Shown: positions 1 to 9,495 of the stretch, in pieces
Layout of the letters: every line of letters begins with the position of its first letter
How positions within the stretch are numbered: the stretch's first letter is position 1
Assembly (NCBI GenBank): GCA_026984775.1
Contig: JALSRM010000029.1
Coordinates: 1 to 64,000 of the forward strand
Direction of reading: 5' to 3'
Origin: Gammaproteobacteria bacterium
GTDB taxonomy: Bacteria > Pseudomonadota > Gammaproteobacteria > CAJXQU01
Length of the DNA stretch: 64,000 nt
Translations under genes and position numbers: made by a program
The notes under the pieces: model-generated
What the model was told of the DNA's origin: nothing
The model's database searches: none
The model's input: only the letters and a program-made list of their open reading frames with translations

Positions 1-52
1 AATAACAAAGGGTTATGGAATGTCCCTGTTTTGTGATGACAGGCAATTGACT

Positions 53-66
53 CTTGACGCGTCAAG
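53..66. promoter_or_regulatory. Perfect 14-bp palindrome upstream of hslR
   Basis: CTTGACGCGTCAAG is its own reverse complement and includes a TTGACG that could serve as a -35 element. A second TTGACT lies at 47-52, 19 bp before TTTAAT at 72-77. A palindrome over a -35 element would suit a repressor site, but no matching regulator is identified and the promoter elements are weak. Confidence 0.3.
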
Positions 67-130
67 CAGGATTTAATCCACAGGAACGGCGCATTACAAT
101 AAACGGAACAAAGCACGGAAACGAGATTCC

Positions 131-538
131 ATGGCTAAGGAAAAAGATAACGAAATCGACACAATGCGCATCGACAAATGGCTGTGGGCAGCGCGTTTCT
201 TTAAGACCCGCGGCATGGCTTCGGAAGCCATACGGGGTGGGAAAATTGACATCAACGGGGCACGCGCTAAACCCTCGAAACCGATCCAGATCAATGATCG
301 GCTTCATATCAGAAAAGGCCCCTATCTCTATGAAATCACAGTAAAGGCGCTGTCAAAACATCGCCGATCAGCGAGCGAGGCGGTCCAACTATACGAAGAG
401 TCCGAACAAAGCCGGTTGAACCGGGAGAGGTTGGCAGAACAACTCAAGGCCGAGGCGGCTATGCGGCCCAAAACCCCGGGCAGGCCCAGCAAACGTGATC
501 GACGCAACATTATCCGTTTCACTCGAAAAAGTGGCTGA
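131..538 (+). CDS. hslR: Heat shock protein 15 (S4-domain ribosome-associated protein)
   Basis: This 135-residue basic protein has an S4 RNA-binding domain at about residues 12-75, opening with MRIDKWLWAARFFKTR, which is typical of Hsp15. The tail is rich in Arg and Lys (GRPSKRDRRN). In E. coli, Hsp15 binds free 50S subunits carrying a nascent chain and helps recycle stalled subunits; that role is inferred here from family membership. The length matches the family. An internal Met at residue 12 is an alternative start. The end overlaps the start region of the next gene, suggesting co-transcription. Confidence 0.93.
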   Translation: MAKEKDNEIDTMRIDKWLWAARFFKTRGMASEAIRGGKIDINGARAKPSKPIQINDRLHIRKGPYLYEITVKALSKHRRSASEAVQLYEESEQSRLNRERLAEQLKAEAAMRPKTPGRPSKRDRRNIIRFTRKSG

Positions 539-1061
539 ATCTCCGTATCAGAAGCCCCGAGTTTTGATTAGCCGGTGTCTGCTGGGTGAAAAGGTGCGGT
601 ATGATGGCAATGATTGTCATCAACCAACGTTGATAACACAACTCAGCCGTGCTGTTGATTTGATCCCCATCTGCCCGGAGGTGGAAGCCGGCCTGGGTGT
701 TCCGCGCCCTCCCGTTCAACTGGTGAAAACGCAAGAGAAAGTAACGGTTCTTGGAACAGTGCAGTTGGATCTGGATGTTAGCGAGGTGCTGATCCCATGG
801 TGTGAACAGGCAGTTGTCACCTTGTGCGCAGACATACACGGCGCCGTTCTCAAGGCGCGATCACCCTCTTGTGGCGTTGATTCCACACCTTTGCACGACA
901 GCCGTCGGGTCGTGGTAGAGATTGGGTCTGGTGTCTTTGCCGCCGGCTTGCGCAAATACCACCCATCGATGCCCATCGTCGAGGAGTCTGCCCTGCAAGA
1001 ACAGGAAAAAGTTCAGCTTTTTCTCAATGCGGTGCAAGGCTACTTTGAATCCAATAAATAG
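531..1061 (+). CDS. DUF523 (TudS-type) desulfidase-like protein
   Basis: The protein has the three family signatures: SRCLLGEKVRYDG near the N-terminus, ICPEVEAGLGVPRPP, and KARSPSCG. These supply three cysteines at about residues 16, 48 and 114 when counted from GTG 531. In the characterised member TudS the equivalent cysteines hold a [4Fe-4S] cluster that removes sulfur from thiouracil; the same activity here is inferred. I chose GTG 531 because it overlaps the hslR stop by only 8 bases; an in-frame GTG at 495 would add 12 residues. Neither start has a clear Shine-Dalgarno sequence. The 3' end overlaps the convergent thiI by 22 bases. Confidence 0.82.
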   Translation: MAESPYQKPRVLISRCLLGEKVRYDGNDCHQPTLITQLSRAVDLIPICPEVEAGLGVPRPPVQLVKTQEKVTVLGTVQLDLDVSEVLIPWCEQAVVTLCADIHGAVLKARSPSCGVDSTPLHDSRRVVVEIGSGVFAAGLRKYHPSMPIVEESALQEQEKVQLFLNAVQGYFESNK

Positions 1062-2506
1062 ACCCCCACGTTGGAAAACCCGGCCTCCCGTAAAGTGGCA
1101 GCCTTTTCCCGGCTGGTAATGCCGCGTAGGCACACCAGTGCATAGCGTTTGTCAGGTAACGGTGGCAAGGCTGGAAACCGGGATTGCACTTCTGTCAGCT
1201 TCATCTCGATCACCGGTACAGAACCGGTGTTGAGTGGCCTTTTTTGCCGAAATTCTTCTGAACGAATGTCGATGATGATGTCGGTTTCTGGATCGAGCTC
1301 ATCGAAAACAGGCACCTCTTCCACTTCATGGGCTTCCTCTGCGATGGATTCGATCGGAAGATAGACCGCCTGTTCCACGGCGCGCTCAAGGACTTCCCAA
1401 GGAAATTTTTCTTCCTCCTTTGCCATCTTCTCCGCGTTGGCCGCGATCGTTGGACGACTTGAGATCACCGCACAGTATTCCGGCATACGATCGGCAAAGG
1501 CCCGAGTACCGATGCGCCCACATTCCCGAATGGTCTCCTGCTTGTCTGCCACGATCAGAGGACGGACCACCAGCCGATCGGTTGCCGTGTCTATGATTTG
1601 CAAGTTGGCCAAGGTCTGGCTTGAAACCTGGGCAATGGCCTCTCCGGTGACGATGGCGGGGCAATTCAGCCGGGCTGCGATGGGTGTGGCGGCCTTGAGA
1701 AAGGCCCGTTTGATGAAGACGCCCATGTAACCGTCATCCACCTTGTCGAGGATTTCAGCTACAACCTCTTCGAAGGGGACGCTGACAAACTTGACGGAAT
1801 GTGAAGCACCGAAACGTTTCCAGAGGTAGTAGGCATGCTGTTTGACCGCCCTTTCGTGGGCGATCCCACCCAGATTGAAAAAAAGGAAATGGGTCACCAT
1901 GCCACGTCGTATGGATTTGAACGATGCCACAGATGAGTCATATCCACCGGAGATCATGGACAGGCAACGCCCCTGTGTGCCTAAGGGAAAACCACCCAGC
2001 CCGGGGATTCGTTCATGAAAAAACAAGGCTTCTTGTTCTTCTACCACTATTTCGATCTTGATTTCGGGATGGGTGAGATCGACCTTTTTCGCCAAACCCA
2101 GGCTCATCAAACGCCCCCCGATTTCCCGTTCCGCCTGCTGGGAGGTAAAACCGGTCTTCTTTTTTGGTCGCTTGACCCGGACCGCCAGGGTTTTCCCTTG
2201 GATCATCCCTCCATAGAGTTCCACGGCTTTCTCGGCAATGTCTTCCAATGTCTCCCACGGAGAGCGTACGATACTCATGGATTTGTCGATCCCGGGGGTA
2301 TGGGCAAGTATCTCTTTGACCTGCGCCACAACCTCCTTCGGGCAGGTGACCCGCGCTTCAGCCCAACGCCTTTCCACATGGCAACTGGGATGAATGGCCT
2401 TGAGCAGCCGCTCGATATTCCAGATCAGTCGTTTCGTGCAGTACTGGCGGACGGATCGGCTTTTGAGCAATATTTCAGGGAAATAACGAACTATGAATTC
2501 TTGCAT
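1040..2506 (-). CDS. thiI: tRNA 4-thiouridine synthase ThiI with rhodanese domain
   Basis: The 488 residues follow the long enterobacterial ThiI layout: an N-terminal ferredoxin-like and THUMP region (about 1-165), an adenine-nucleotide PP-loop domain with SGGYDSS at 186-192, and a C-terminal rhodanese domain from about 400. Cys345 (MPEYCAV) and Cys459 (ALVCLRG) match the catalytic pair equivalent to E. coli C344 and C456. The enzyme adenylates U8 of tRNA and transfers persulfide sulfur from IscS to make s4U. The rhodanese domain also suggests a part in thiazole synthesis. It is transcribed towards the DUF523 gene and ends inside it. Confidence 0.96.
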   Translation of the reverse strand: MQEFIVRYFPEILLKSRSVRQYCTKRLIWNIERLLKAIHPSCHVERRWAEARVTCPKEVVAQVKEILAHTPGIDKSMSIVRSPWETLEDIAEKAVELYGGMIQGKTLAVRVKRPKKKTGFTSQQAEREIGGRLMSLGLAKKVDLTHPEIKIEIVVEEQEALFFHERIPGLGGFPLGTQGRCLSMISGGYDSSVASFKSIRRGMVTHFLFFNLGGIAHERAVKQHAYYLWKRFGASHSVKFVSVPFEEVVAEILDKVDDGYMGVFIKRAFLKAATPIAARLNCPAIVTGEAIAQVSSQTLANLQIIDTATDRLVVRPLIVADKQETIRECGRIGTRAFADRMPEYCAVISSRPTIAANAEKMAKEEEKFPWEVLERAVEQAVYLPIESIAEEAHEVEEVPVFDELDPETDIIIDIRSEEFRQKRPLNTGSVPVIEMKLTEVQSRFPALPPLPDKRYALVCLRGITSREKAATLREAGFSNVGVYLLDSK

Positions 2507-2789
2507 GTCGGTGTTTTCAGAATGAAGAAAGTGGCGAATTTTAACAGACCTTGCTCAGCATTGAATCAAAACTTAAATTGCGAGTTACTCCACTTGATAT
2601 TGTTCAGAGAGACCATTTGTCTGTATTCAAGGCATGTTTCTTGCTGCAGAACTGGCAGGGTTTATTAACTAAGGCGCCGTCTGCCGCGAACAAGATCAGC
2701 TTTATCCAGGATGGTTTTTTGGTGTCCTGGTTGACCTGATAAATAGACTGGATTGACAAACTCATATTCTCCGGAGTCAAAAGGTTCGA

Positions 2790-3185
2790 ATGGAAACTAC
2801 CTTGTATATTGTGTGGCAACATGAAAACGAAACCGGTTCCGCCATCCTTGATGATCAGCACAGAGGCATCATCGCCACAATCAACTCCCTTCACTATTTT
2901 ATTCAGCTGGGTTATGGACTGGAGGCTCTGCAACCTACCCTGAAAATCATGGAAGAATATATCGGATTTCATTTGAAAACCGAGGAGATGGTTCTGGAAG
3001 AAAGAAAGTATCCGGATCTCGATGAAAGTGTTTCCTACCACCAAAAGACACTTAAACAACTCAAAAAAGTCTCAACAGAAGCGATGCAATACAGAGATCC
3101 AAATATGCTGCTGCGATTCCTTAGAGAATGGTGGCTTGTCCATCTTCATGAACAGCATGGCCGATATTGCGAATACCTTCAATAA
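2790..3185 (+). CDS. Hemerythrin-like protein with altered metal ligands
   Basis: The 131 residues form one hemerythrin-type four-helix bundle. Expected di-iron ligands are present at His24 (DDQHRG), His61 and Glu65 (FHLKTEE), His84 and His118. Two positions differ from bacteriohemerythrin: Ser80 stands where the first His of the usual HxxxH pair is expected, and His123 stands where the final Asp is expected (HLHEQHGRY). The protein may therefore bind iron differently or not carry O2 reversibly. AAAAGG at 2779-2784, five bases before the ATG, is a good ribosome-binding site. It stands alone, convergent with the next gene across a 5-base gap. The ligand alignment was made by eye. Confidence 0.8.
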   Translation: METTLYIVWQHENETGSAILDDQHRGIIATINSLHYFIQLGYGLEALQPTLKIMEEYIGFHLKTEEMVLEERKYPDLDESVSYHQKTLKQLKKVSTEAMQYRDPNMLLRFLREWWLVHLHEQHGRYCEYLQ

Positions 3186-3190
3186 ACCGA

Positions 3191-4288
3191 TCAATTCCAC
3201 TTCTCAAGTCGGATATCGTCATAATAGACCCGACCTTCGTAGTAGTTGATATGGGGATCACCGAAGAAAAAATAATCGGGCCATTGGCGGTGATCGGAGT
3301 CAATAAATTCACAAGTGGCATTCAGCGGATCTCCAGGGCGTGGATAGTGCCACACACAACGCTCTCCAACATCAATGACTGCTTCATAGTCCCGATACCC
3401 TCCATAAACAAAACGGCCAAGGATCCGGATCGTAAACTGGTTTTGATCTCGTTCGATGGAAACTTCGTACCATTGATCCGGCAGATAGGCATCCAGCGCC
3501 AGGATTTCTCCCGAAGGGAACCACTGCCACTGGCTGAAACTGAGGAACGGTTTGCCCGTGTCCGGATCGGTTTTTCCGTTACCATCAAGGGCAAAGAGCA
3601 TGATCGGATGCCTGCCACTCAAAACATGCGTCTCACCATTCCAGATCCGCATCCAGGGTGGGAAATGGTTGTCTGAGTCGATCACCAGTTTCCGGTGATG
3701 ATGCCACCAGATGTTGTTGTGTGGGCGTGGCAGGGTATCGGCGATGGCCAACCAATAAAAACCATTCTCATGAACCGCACTTCCTGGCTGCCAGGGTTTT
3801 GCAGATTCCCCTCCATCATAACCATTGGGGTACACACCGTTTCCAAAGTTCGGAAATCCGACACGCAATCGGATCCGGTATCTGCCCTCGAGTGGATGTG
3901 TCGAACGGATGAGGGTGGCATCCGTATGCCTGGGTGACTGGAGTTGCAAGACATGATTGCCACTCCCCGAAGGATCGGAAACGATACGTAATAGCGTTTG
4001 CGCTTCCGTACGCGAATGCCGCGTCCAGGATTCGGCCGTCAACCAACCTTGATCACCAAATCGGATGGTAGCGCGCCAGCCTTGTGGTGGCCGGATACCT
4101 CTGTCGGTAAAATAACGGCCATTGTCAGCAAAACGATCGGGATCAGGGAAGGTATCCTGAGACCATTCAGCTGCGGGCAGTGGTTGATCAGATTCAAAAT
4201 CTTCCTGATAAACGGTTACCCATTCCGCGAAAGAGGATCGACCGCCGAGAAGCAACAGGGTGATCAGAAACCACACGCCCTGTTTCAT
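3191..4288 (-). CDS. Exported protein of unknown function downstream of nuoN
   Basis: I do not recognise this 365-residue protein. It starts with a clear signal peptide (LITLLLLGG, cleavage probably after SSFA). The mature part is rich in Trp, Tyr, Gly and Asp, with segments such as VYQEDFESDQ, YNGY-like turns and a closing VYYDDIRLEKW. This resembles the jelly-roll (concanavalin A-like) layout of carbohydrate-binding or glycan-active proteins, but no catalytic pair can be assigned. Only two Cys occur in the mature chain (near residues 311 and 328), so a disulfide is possible. The gene begins 12 bases after the nuoN stop on the same strand and probably rides on the nuo transcript. No strong Shine-Dalgarno sequence precedes it. 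Confidence 0.72.
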   Translation of the reverse strand: MKQGVWFLITLLLLGGRSSFAEWVTVYQEDFESDQPLPAAEWSQDTFPDPDRFADNGRYFTDRGIRPPQGWRATIRFGDQGWLTAESWTRHSRTEAQTLLRIVSDPSGSGNHVLQLQSPRHTDATLIRSTHPLEGRYRIRLRVGFPNFGNGVYPNGYDGGESAKPWQPGSAVHENGFYWLAIADTLPRPHNNIWWHHHRKLVIDSDNHFPPWMRIWNGETHVLSGRHPIMLFALDGNGKTDPDTGKPFLSFSQWQWFPSGEILALDAYLPDQWYEVSIERDQNQFTIRILGRFVYGGYRDYEAVIDVGERCVWHYPRPGDPLNATCEFIDSDHRQWPDYFFFGDPHINYYEGRVYYDDIRLEKWN

Positions 4289-4300
4289 AGTCAGACAGTG

Positions 4301-5722
4301 TCAATGGAACACGGCGAGACAGACTCCAAGCAGAAAACTTGGCATGATCCCGAGTAACAAGACCACCAGTCCATTCAGGCTCAGAACGAGTTTTAGTTCT
4401 CCAGAGGCTTCGGCAGTCACCTCCTCCTCCGCACGGTCGAAATAGATCAGACGGATGATACGTAAGTAGACGAAGGCTCCGACGATGGCAAAGAAGACAG
4501 CAATGGCAGCAAGCCAGACATAACCGGCAGCGATGATTTCCTTGAGTACGAACCATTTGCTCCAGAAGCCGATGAACGGTGGCACACCCGCCATGGAAAA
4601 CATCAGCACCAACATCACCAGTCCAAACCATGGGTTCAGTCGCGCCAACCCTTTCATATCATCTAGCTGGTCCGATTCGAATCCCTGACGGCTGTGCAAC
4701 AGAATAAAACCAAAAGCACCCGCCGCCATGATCGCATAGACCAAAGTATAAAACAGCGAGGCAGCATAACCATCTGCTGTCCCGGCAATGAGTCCCAGCA
4801 CCATATAGCCCATATGGGCGATACCGGAATAGGCAAGCATACGCTTGATATTAGTTTGGGCGATGGCCACCACATTCCCTAGACCAATGGAGAACACCGC
4901 CAGGATAATGAGCATCTGCTGCCAGCTTGCGACAAGCCCTTCCAGACCATCGATCAGCAGCCTGAACGCAAGTGCGAATCCAGCGATCTTCGGCGCCGTC
5001 CCGATAAACAGGGTCATGGCCGTAGGCGCACCCTCATAGACATCAGGTGCCCACATATGAAAAGGGGCCGCACCAAGCTTGAAGGCAATCCCTGCAACGA
5101 TGAAAACAAGCGCGAAAACAAGTACAACTTTATCCGGTTGCGAATAGGCAACGACATCATGGATCGTAGACAGATCCAGACTTCCTGTCACGCCATAAAT
5201 CAGCGACATACCGTAGAGCAACATACCCGAGGCGATGGCGCCTAGAACAAAAAACTTCATGGCGGCTTCTGCCGATACACCGGAGTCCCTACGCATAGCC
5301 ACCATCGCATACTGGGAGAGGGAAAGCAGCTCGAGACCGAGATACATACTCAAAAAATTCGGTGCCGAGGCCATGATCATCATCCCCAGAACCGCCAGCA
5401 ACACCAGTACATAAAATTCGCCTTTGAAGAGGTTTCGCTCCGCCAGGTATTCACGCGAATAGACGAGCACCATAAAACTGACCCCGACGATGAACAGCTT
5501 GAGTAACTCACTCAGACGATCACTGACGAATAAACCGTGAAATGCAGTCTCCGTGATCATCGGCGAGAAAAACACGATAAAACCCAACGTCAACAGAAGG
5601 GTCACCAGTGATAACCCATACGCCATACCGGATCGACCACGACCAAAAAAGGCATCGGCAAGCAGGATGATACAGGCCATGCTCAAAATGAAGATCTCGG
5701 GAATGGCGATAAGATAATTCAT
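4301..5722 (-). CDS. nuoN: NADH-quinone oxidoreductase subunit N
   Basis: The 473-residue polytopic membrane protein belongs to the Mrp-antiporter-like family of complex I subunits. It has about 14 hydrophobic segments and the conserved stretch KLGAAPFHMWAPDVYEGAP, which includes the transmembrane lysine region of the proton channel. It is the last structural gene of the nuo operon and overlaps nuoM by 4 bases, so translation is probably coupled. Confidence 0.97.
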   Translation of the reverse strand: MNYLIAIPEIFILSMACIILLADAFFGRGRSGMAYGLSLVTLLLTLGFIVFFSPMITETAFHGLFVSDRLSELLKLFIVGVSFMVLVYSREYLAERNLFKGEFYVLVLLAVLGMMIMASAPNFLSMYLGLELLSLSQYAMVAMRRDSGVSAEAAMKFFVLGAIASGMLLYGMSLIYGVTGSLDLSTIHDVVAYSQPDKVVLVFALVFIVAGIAFKLGAAPFHMWAPDVYEGAPTAMTLFIGTAPKIAGFALAFRLLIDGLEGLVASWQQMLIILAVFSIGLGNVVAIAQTNIKRMLAYSGIAHMGYMVLGLIAGTADGYAASLFYTLVYAIMAAGAFGFILLHSRQGFESDQLDDMKGLARLNPWFGLVMLVLMFSMAGVPPFIGFWSKWFVLKEIIAAGYVWLAAIAVFFAIVGAFVYLRIIRLIYFDRAEEEVTAEASGELKLVLSLNGLVVLLLGIMPSFLLGVCLAVFH

Positions 5723-7242
5723 GGTATCAACTTACTCTGGGTGACATGTTGAACAAGATTCTCAATACTGGCATGCATGATCGTAAACAGAGGATCTGGC
5801 CAGATCCCGAGGAGGAGAACCATCACTGCAAGACTGGCGAGGATCAGCCGCTCTCTCGCATTAATGTCCTGCAACTTGGCGACCTCGTCATTGGCGATTT
5901 CACCAAAAATCACCCGCTTGTACATCCACAGGGTATAGGCGGCACCGAGAATCAGGGTCGAAGCAGCAAAAAATGCAATCCAGAAACTGGCCTCGAAGGA
6001 ACTCAAAATCACCGTAAACTCACCGACAAAACCCGATGTGCCCGGTAGCCCGGCATTGGCCATTGCAAATAACATCATGAAGGCAGCAAATACGGGCATG
6101 GTATTGACCACCCCACCATAGGCACTGATCTCGCGGCTGTGCATGCGATCGTAAAGCACACCCACACAGAGGAACAAGGCACCAGAGATAAACCCGTGGG
6201 AGATCATCTGCATCATACTGCCTTCCATGGCCATGATCGCGCCCTCGGCCGCTCCGGTACGATGAATGATTTGAAAGATCACAAACATGCCCAGGGTGGC
6301 AAAACCCATATGTGAAATCGAGGAATAGGCGATCAGTTTTTTCATGTCACGCTGAACCAGCGCGACAAAACCGATATAGACGATCGCAATAAGGGACAGG
6401 ATGATAAGCACCCCGGCCCAAGCCTGGCTTGCATCCGGTGTAATCGGCAAGGAGTAGCGCAGAAAACCGTACCCCCCCATCTTCAACATGATTGCAGCCA
6501 GGATAACCGAGCCACCGGTGGGCGCCTCCACATGGGCATCAGGTAACCAGGTGTGGACCGGCCACATGGGGATCTTGACGGCAAACGCCAGGAAAAATGC
6601 AATGAAGATCCATGTTTGCGCAGTGATCGACAATGGTAAATGGTGCAGCGTCGCCACATCGAATGTACCCGCCTGATGATAGAGATAGAGGAAGGCCACC
6701 AACATGAACACCGACCCGAGAAAAGTGTAAAGAAAAAACTTGATGGTGGCATAGACCCGGTTTGGCCCGCCCCAGATACCGATGATCAGAAACATGGGGA
6801 TCAGCTGTGCTTCCCAGAATACATAGAAAAGGATTCCGTCCAGTGCACAGAACACCGCCACCATCAAACCATCCAAGATAAGGAAGGCACCCAGGTACTG
6901 GGGGACACGATCCGTGATCGACTCCCAGGCCGCCAAAACTACAAGAATGGTAGTAAAGGTGGTCAGCAGGATCAACGGTAGCGCAATGCCATCGATACCG
7001 AGGTGGTAGTTGATATCGAAAGCGGTGATCCAGGGCACCTTCTCCACGAACTGCATGGCGGCAGTGGTGGTATCGAATTCCAAATACAAAGGAATCGACA
7101 GCAAAAAGGCCAACAAGGAAAGAACCAGCGCATAACACTTGGTATTTTGTGCACCGATACAGTCTCCAATGAACAGCAATGCTGCACCGCCCAGGATCGG
7201 CAGCCAGATGATCAGGCTAAGAATGGGAAAATCATAGGCCAT
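5719..7242 (-). CDS. nuoM: NADH-quinone oxidoreductase subunit M
   Basis: The 507-residue antiporter-like subunit has about 14 transmembrane segments. Conserved stretches include FWEAQLIPMFLIIGIWGG (channel glutamate), AVKIPMWPVHTWLPDAHVEAP and the broken-helix region SISHMGF. It forms one of the three proton channels in the membrane arm. ATG 7242 is preferred over an in-frame TTG at 7248. The start overlaps the nuoL end by 11 bases. Confidence 0.97.
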   Translation of the reverse strand: MAYDFPILSLIIWLPILGGAALLFIGDCIGAQNTKCYALVLSLLAFLLSIPLYLEFDTTTAAMQFVEKVPWITAFDINYHLGIDGIALPLILLTTFTTILVVLAAWESITDRVPQYLGAFLILDGLMVAVFCALDGILFYVFWEAQLIPMFLIIGIWGGPNRVYATIKFFLYTFLGSVFMLVAFLYLYHQAGTFDVATLHHLPLSITAQTWIFIAFFLAFAVKIPMWPVHTWLPDAHVEAPTGGSVILAAIMLKMGGYGFLRYSLPITPDASQAWAGVLIILSLIAIVYIGFVALVQRDMKKLIAYSSISHMGFATLGMFVIFQIIHRTGAAEGAIMAMEGSMMQMISHGFISGALFLCVGVLYDRMHSREISAYGGVVNTMPVFAAFMMLFAMANAGLPGTSGFVGEFTVILSSFEASFWIAFFAASTLILGAAYTLWMYKRVIFGEIANDEVAKLQDINARERLILASLAVMVLLLGIWPDPLFTIMHASIENLVQHVTQSKLIP

Positions 7243-9187
7243 GGACAAAAATCCCCAGTAAGGCCAGCAGGCCCAGAATCATTGCAAAGGCATAGTGATA
7301 GAGATAACCGGACTGCACCTGTCTGATCATCATGGAGGCCAGACCGACAATCCTTGCCGAACCATTGACCAGCATACCATCGATAAGCAATCGATCGCCC
7401 AACCCCGAGAGCAAACGACCGATCATACGAGCACCACCGGCAAATACAGCTTGATAGATCTCGTCGAAACCATATTTACGGGTCAACAGCCAGTAGATCG
7501 GTTTGAACATGGTCGCCAGATTGCGCGGTGCTTCCGGGAAGGCCACATAGCCAAGCCAGGCCACCAAGACACCCGCCATGGCCAGCATGAAAGGCAGTTG
7601 TGTGACACCGTGCTCCACCATCGCCAGCCAGCCGTGGAAATGTTCACCCAGGCTGCCAAGAACATTATTTTCAGGATGAACGACAATGCTGTTGCCAAAA
7701 TAATCTCCAAACAGCATCGGTTCAATGAACAAAGCACCTGCGGTCACAGAAGGAATCGCCAGCAAAATCAATGGTACCGTCACCACAGGTGGTGACTCAT
7801 GCAAATTGGCCCGGGTATGGGCATCCATACGTTCCTGGCCATGAAAAACCATGAAGATCAAGCGGAAGGAATATAGTGCCGTCACGAACACACCCGACAA
7901 TACAGCCCAGTAGGCCACATGGGCACCATAACGTTCGGAATGGTGCACCGCTTCGATGATCATGTCCTTGGAAAAGAAACCGGAGAAGCCTGGGAAACCA
8001 ATCAGGGCCAGAGAACCGATCAGACACGTGATCCAGGTGATAGGCATGATCTTCCACAACCCGCCCATCTTGCGCATATCCTGCTCATGGTGCATGCCTA
8101 TGATCACCGATCCGGCCGCCAGGAAAAGCAGAGCCTTGAAAAAAGCGTGGGTGGCAAGATGGAAAATCCCTGCAGCATAGGCAGAGACACCCAGGGCCAC
8201 AGTCATGTAGCCCAACTGGGAAAGTGTTGAATAGGCGATCACCCGCTTGATGTCGTTTTGCACCAAACCCAGCAGCCCCATGAAGAAGGCGGTGAAGGCA
8301 CCTGTGAGCATTACAAAGCTCAATGCTGTCTCCGACAGTTCGAACAAAGGCGACATGCGTGCCACCATGAAGATACCGGCCGTGACCATGGTTGCCGCAT
8401 GGATCAGGGCCGAGATCGGTGTCGGACCTTCCATGGAATCGGGCAACCACACATGCAAAGGGGCTTGTGCCGATTTACCCATGGCCCCAATGAACAGCAG
8501 AATACAGATTACGGTCAGCAACTGCCACTGGGCATCACCCCAGATGGTGATCGTTGTGCCGGCCAACTCCGGCGCCTGATGGAAAACCTCAGCATAATCC
8601 AGGGTATCGAAATACATGAGAACAGCCGCAATGCTGAGCAGGAAACCGAAATCACCCACTCGGTTGATGAGAAAGGCTTTGAGGTTGGCGAAGATCGCCG
8701 ACTCCCTCGTGTACCAGAATCCGATAAGCAGATAGGACACCAGTCCCACAGCTTCCCAACCAAAGAAGAGTTGCAAGAAATTGTTCGCCATCACCAGCAT
8801 CAGCATGCTGAAGGTAAACAGAGAGATGTAACTGAAGAAGCGCTGATAACCGGGATCTTCATGCATATAACCGATGGTGTAGATGTGAACCATCAGCGAA
8901 ACGAAGGTCACGACCACCATCATGGTTGCGGTCAACTCATCGATCAGAAAACCGATATGAAGACTGATCCCCCCAGTCATTAGCCAGGTATAGAGATTGG
9001 CATTGAAGACCGGTGCATCCTCCCAGAGGATATCAATATAGACCAGCAAGGAAACCAAGAAACTGATGGCGACCCCTATGATCGTGACCCAGTGTGTACC
9101 GGCCCGACCAATCCGGTGGCCGAACAGGCCCGCAATGACAGAAGCCAAAAGTGGGGCGAGTATAATGATCAACGCCTTGGTCATCAT
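7232..9187 (-). CDS. nuoL: NADH-quinone oxidoreductase subunit L
   Basis: The 651-residue subunit sits at the distal end of the complex I membrane arm. It contains the antiporter core ([18 protein letters not shown] and [20 protein letters not shown]) and a long C-terminal extension ending in a final transmembrane helix, consistent with the lateral helix of NuoL. Its length is slightly above the roughly 610 residues of E. coli NuoL. It overlaps nuoK by 4 bases. Confidence 0.97.
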   Translation of the reverse strand: MMTKALIIILAPLLASVIAGLFGHRIGRAGTHWVTIIGVAISFLVSLLVYIDILWEDAPVFNANLYTWLMTGGISLHIGFLIDELTATMMVVVTFVSLMVHIYTIGYMHEDPGYQRFFSYISLFTFSMLMLVMANNFLQLFFGWEAVGLVSYLLIGFWYTRESAIFANLKAFLINRVGDFGFLLSIAAVLMYFDTLDYAEVFHQAPELAGTTITIWGDAQWQLLTVICILLFIGAMGKSAQAPLHVWLPDSMEGPTPISALIHAATMVTAGIFMVARMSPLFELSETALSFVMLTGAFTAFFMGLLGLVQNDIKRVIAYSTLSQLGYMTVALGVSAYAAGIFHLATHAFFKALLFLAAGSVIIGMHHEQDMRKMGGLWKIMPITWITCLIGSLALIGFPGFSGFFSKDMIIEAVHHSERYGAHVAYWAVLSGVFVTALYSFRLIFMVFHGQERMDAHTRANLHESPPVVTVPLILLAIPSVTAGALFIEPMLFGDYFGNSIVVHPENNVLGSLGEHFHGWLAMVEHGVTQLPFMLAMAGVLVAWLGYVAFPEAPRNLATMFKPIYWLLTRKYGFDEIYQAVFAGGARMIGRLLSGLGDRLLIDGMLVNGSARIVGLASMMIRQVQSGYLYHYAFAMILGLLALLGIFVHGL

Positions 9188-9495
9188 CCTTTCAGATCAT
9201 CCAGTTCAGCAACATTGATAGTGTCACGGTTACGGAAAAGCACCACCAGAATAGCCAGCCCGATCGCGGCCTCAGCCGCAGCCACCGTGAGAATGAAAAA
9301 GACGAACACCTGACCTGCCATATCACCGGAAAAGTGGGAAAAGGCGATGAAATTGATATTCACTGCAAGCAGCATCAATTCGATACACATCAGCAGTACG
9401 ATCAGGTTTTTCCTGTTCAGAAAGATCCCGGCAAAACTCAGCGTAAAAAGGATCGCGCCCAGGATCAAAAAATGCGATAGACTTAGTGTACTCAT
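9184..9495 (-). CDS. nuoK: NADH-quinone oxidoreductase subunit K
   Basis: The 103-residue protein has three transmembrane helices. The middle helix carries the conserved glutamate of [16 protein letters not shown], and a second buried glutamate lies in [10 protein letters not shown]. Both belong to the E-channel of complex I. The stop overlaps the nuoL start, and the start overlaps the nuoJ stop, by ATGA-type junctions. Confidence 0.97.
   Translation of the reverse strand: MSTLSLSHFLILGAILFTLSFAGIFLNRKNLIVLLMCIELMLLAVNINFIAFSHFSGDMAGQVFVFFILTVAAAEAAIGLAILVVLFRNRDTINVAELDDLKG

Noticed and set aside
2015-2668. 217-codon plus-strand open frame opposite thiI
   Set aside because: It is the antisense shadow of thiI, which has full domain support; the frame has no recognisable family pattern.
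8258-8983. 241-codon plus-strand open frame opposite nuoL
   Set aside because: Antisense to a conserved complex I gene; rich in His, Gln and Glu as expected from reversed membrane-protein codons.
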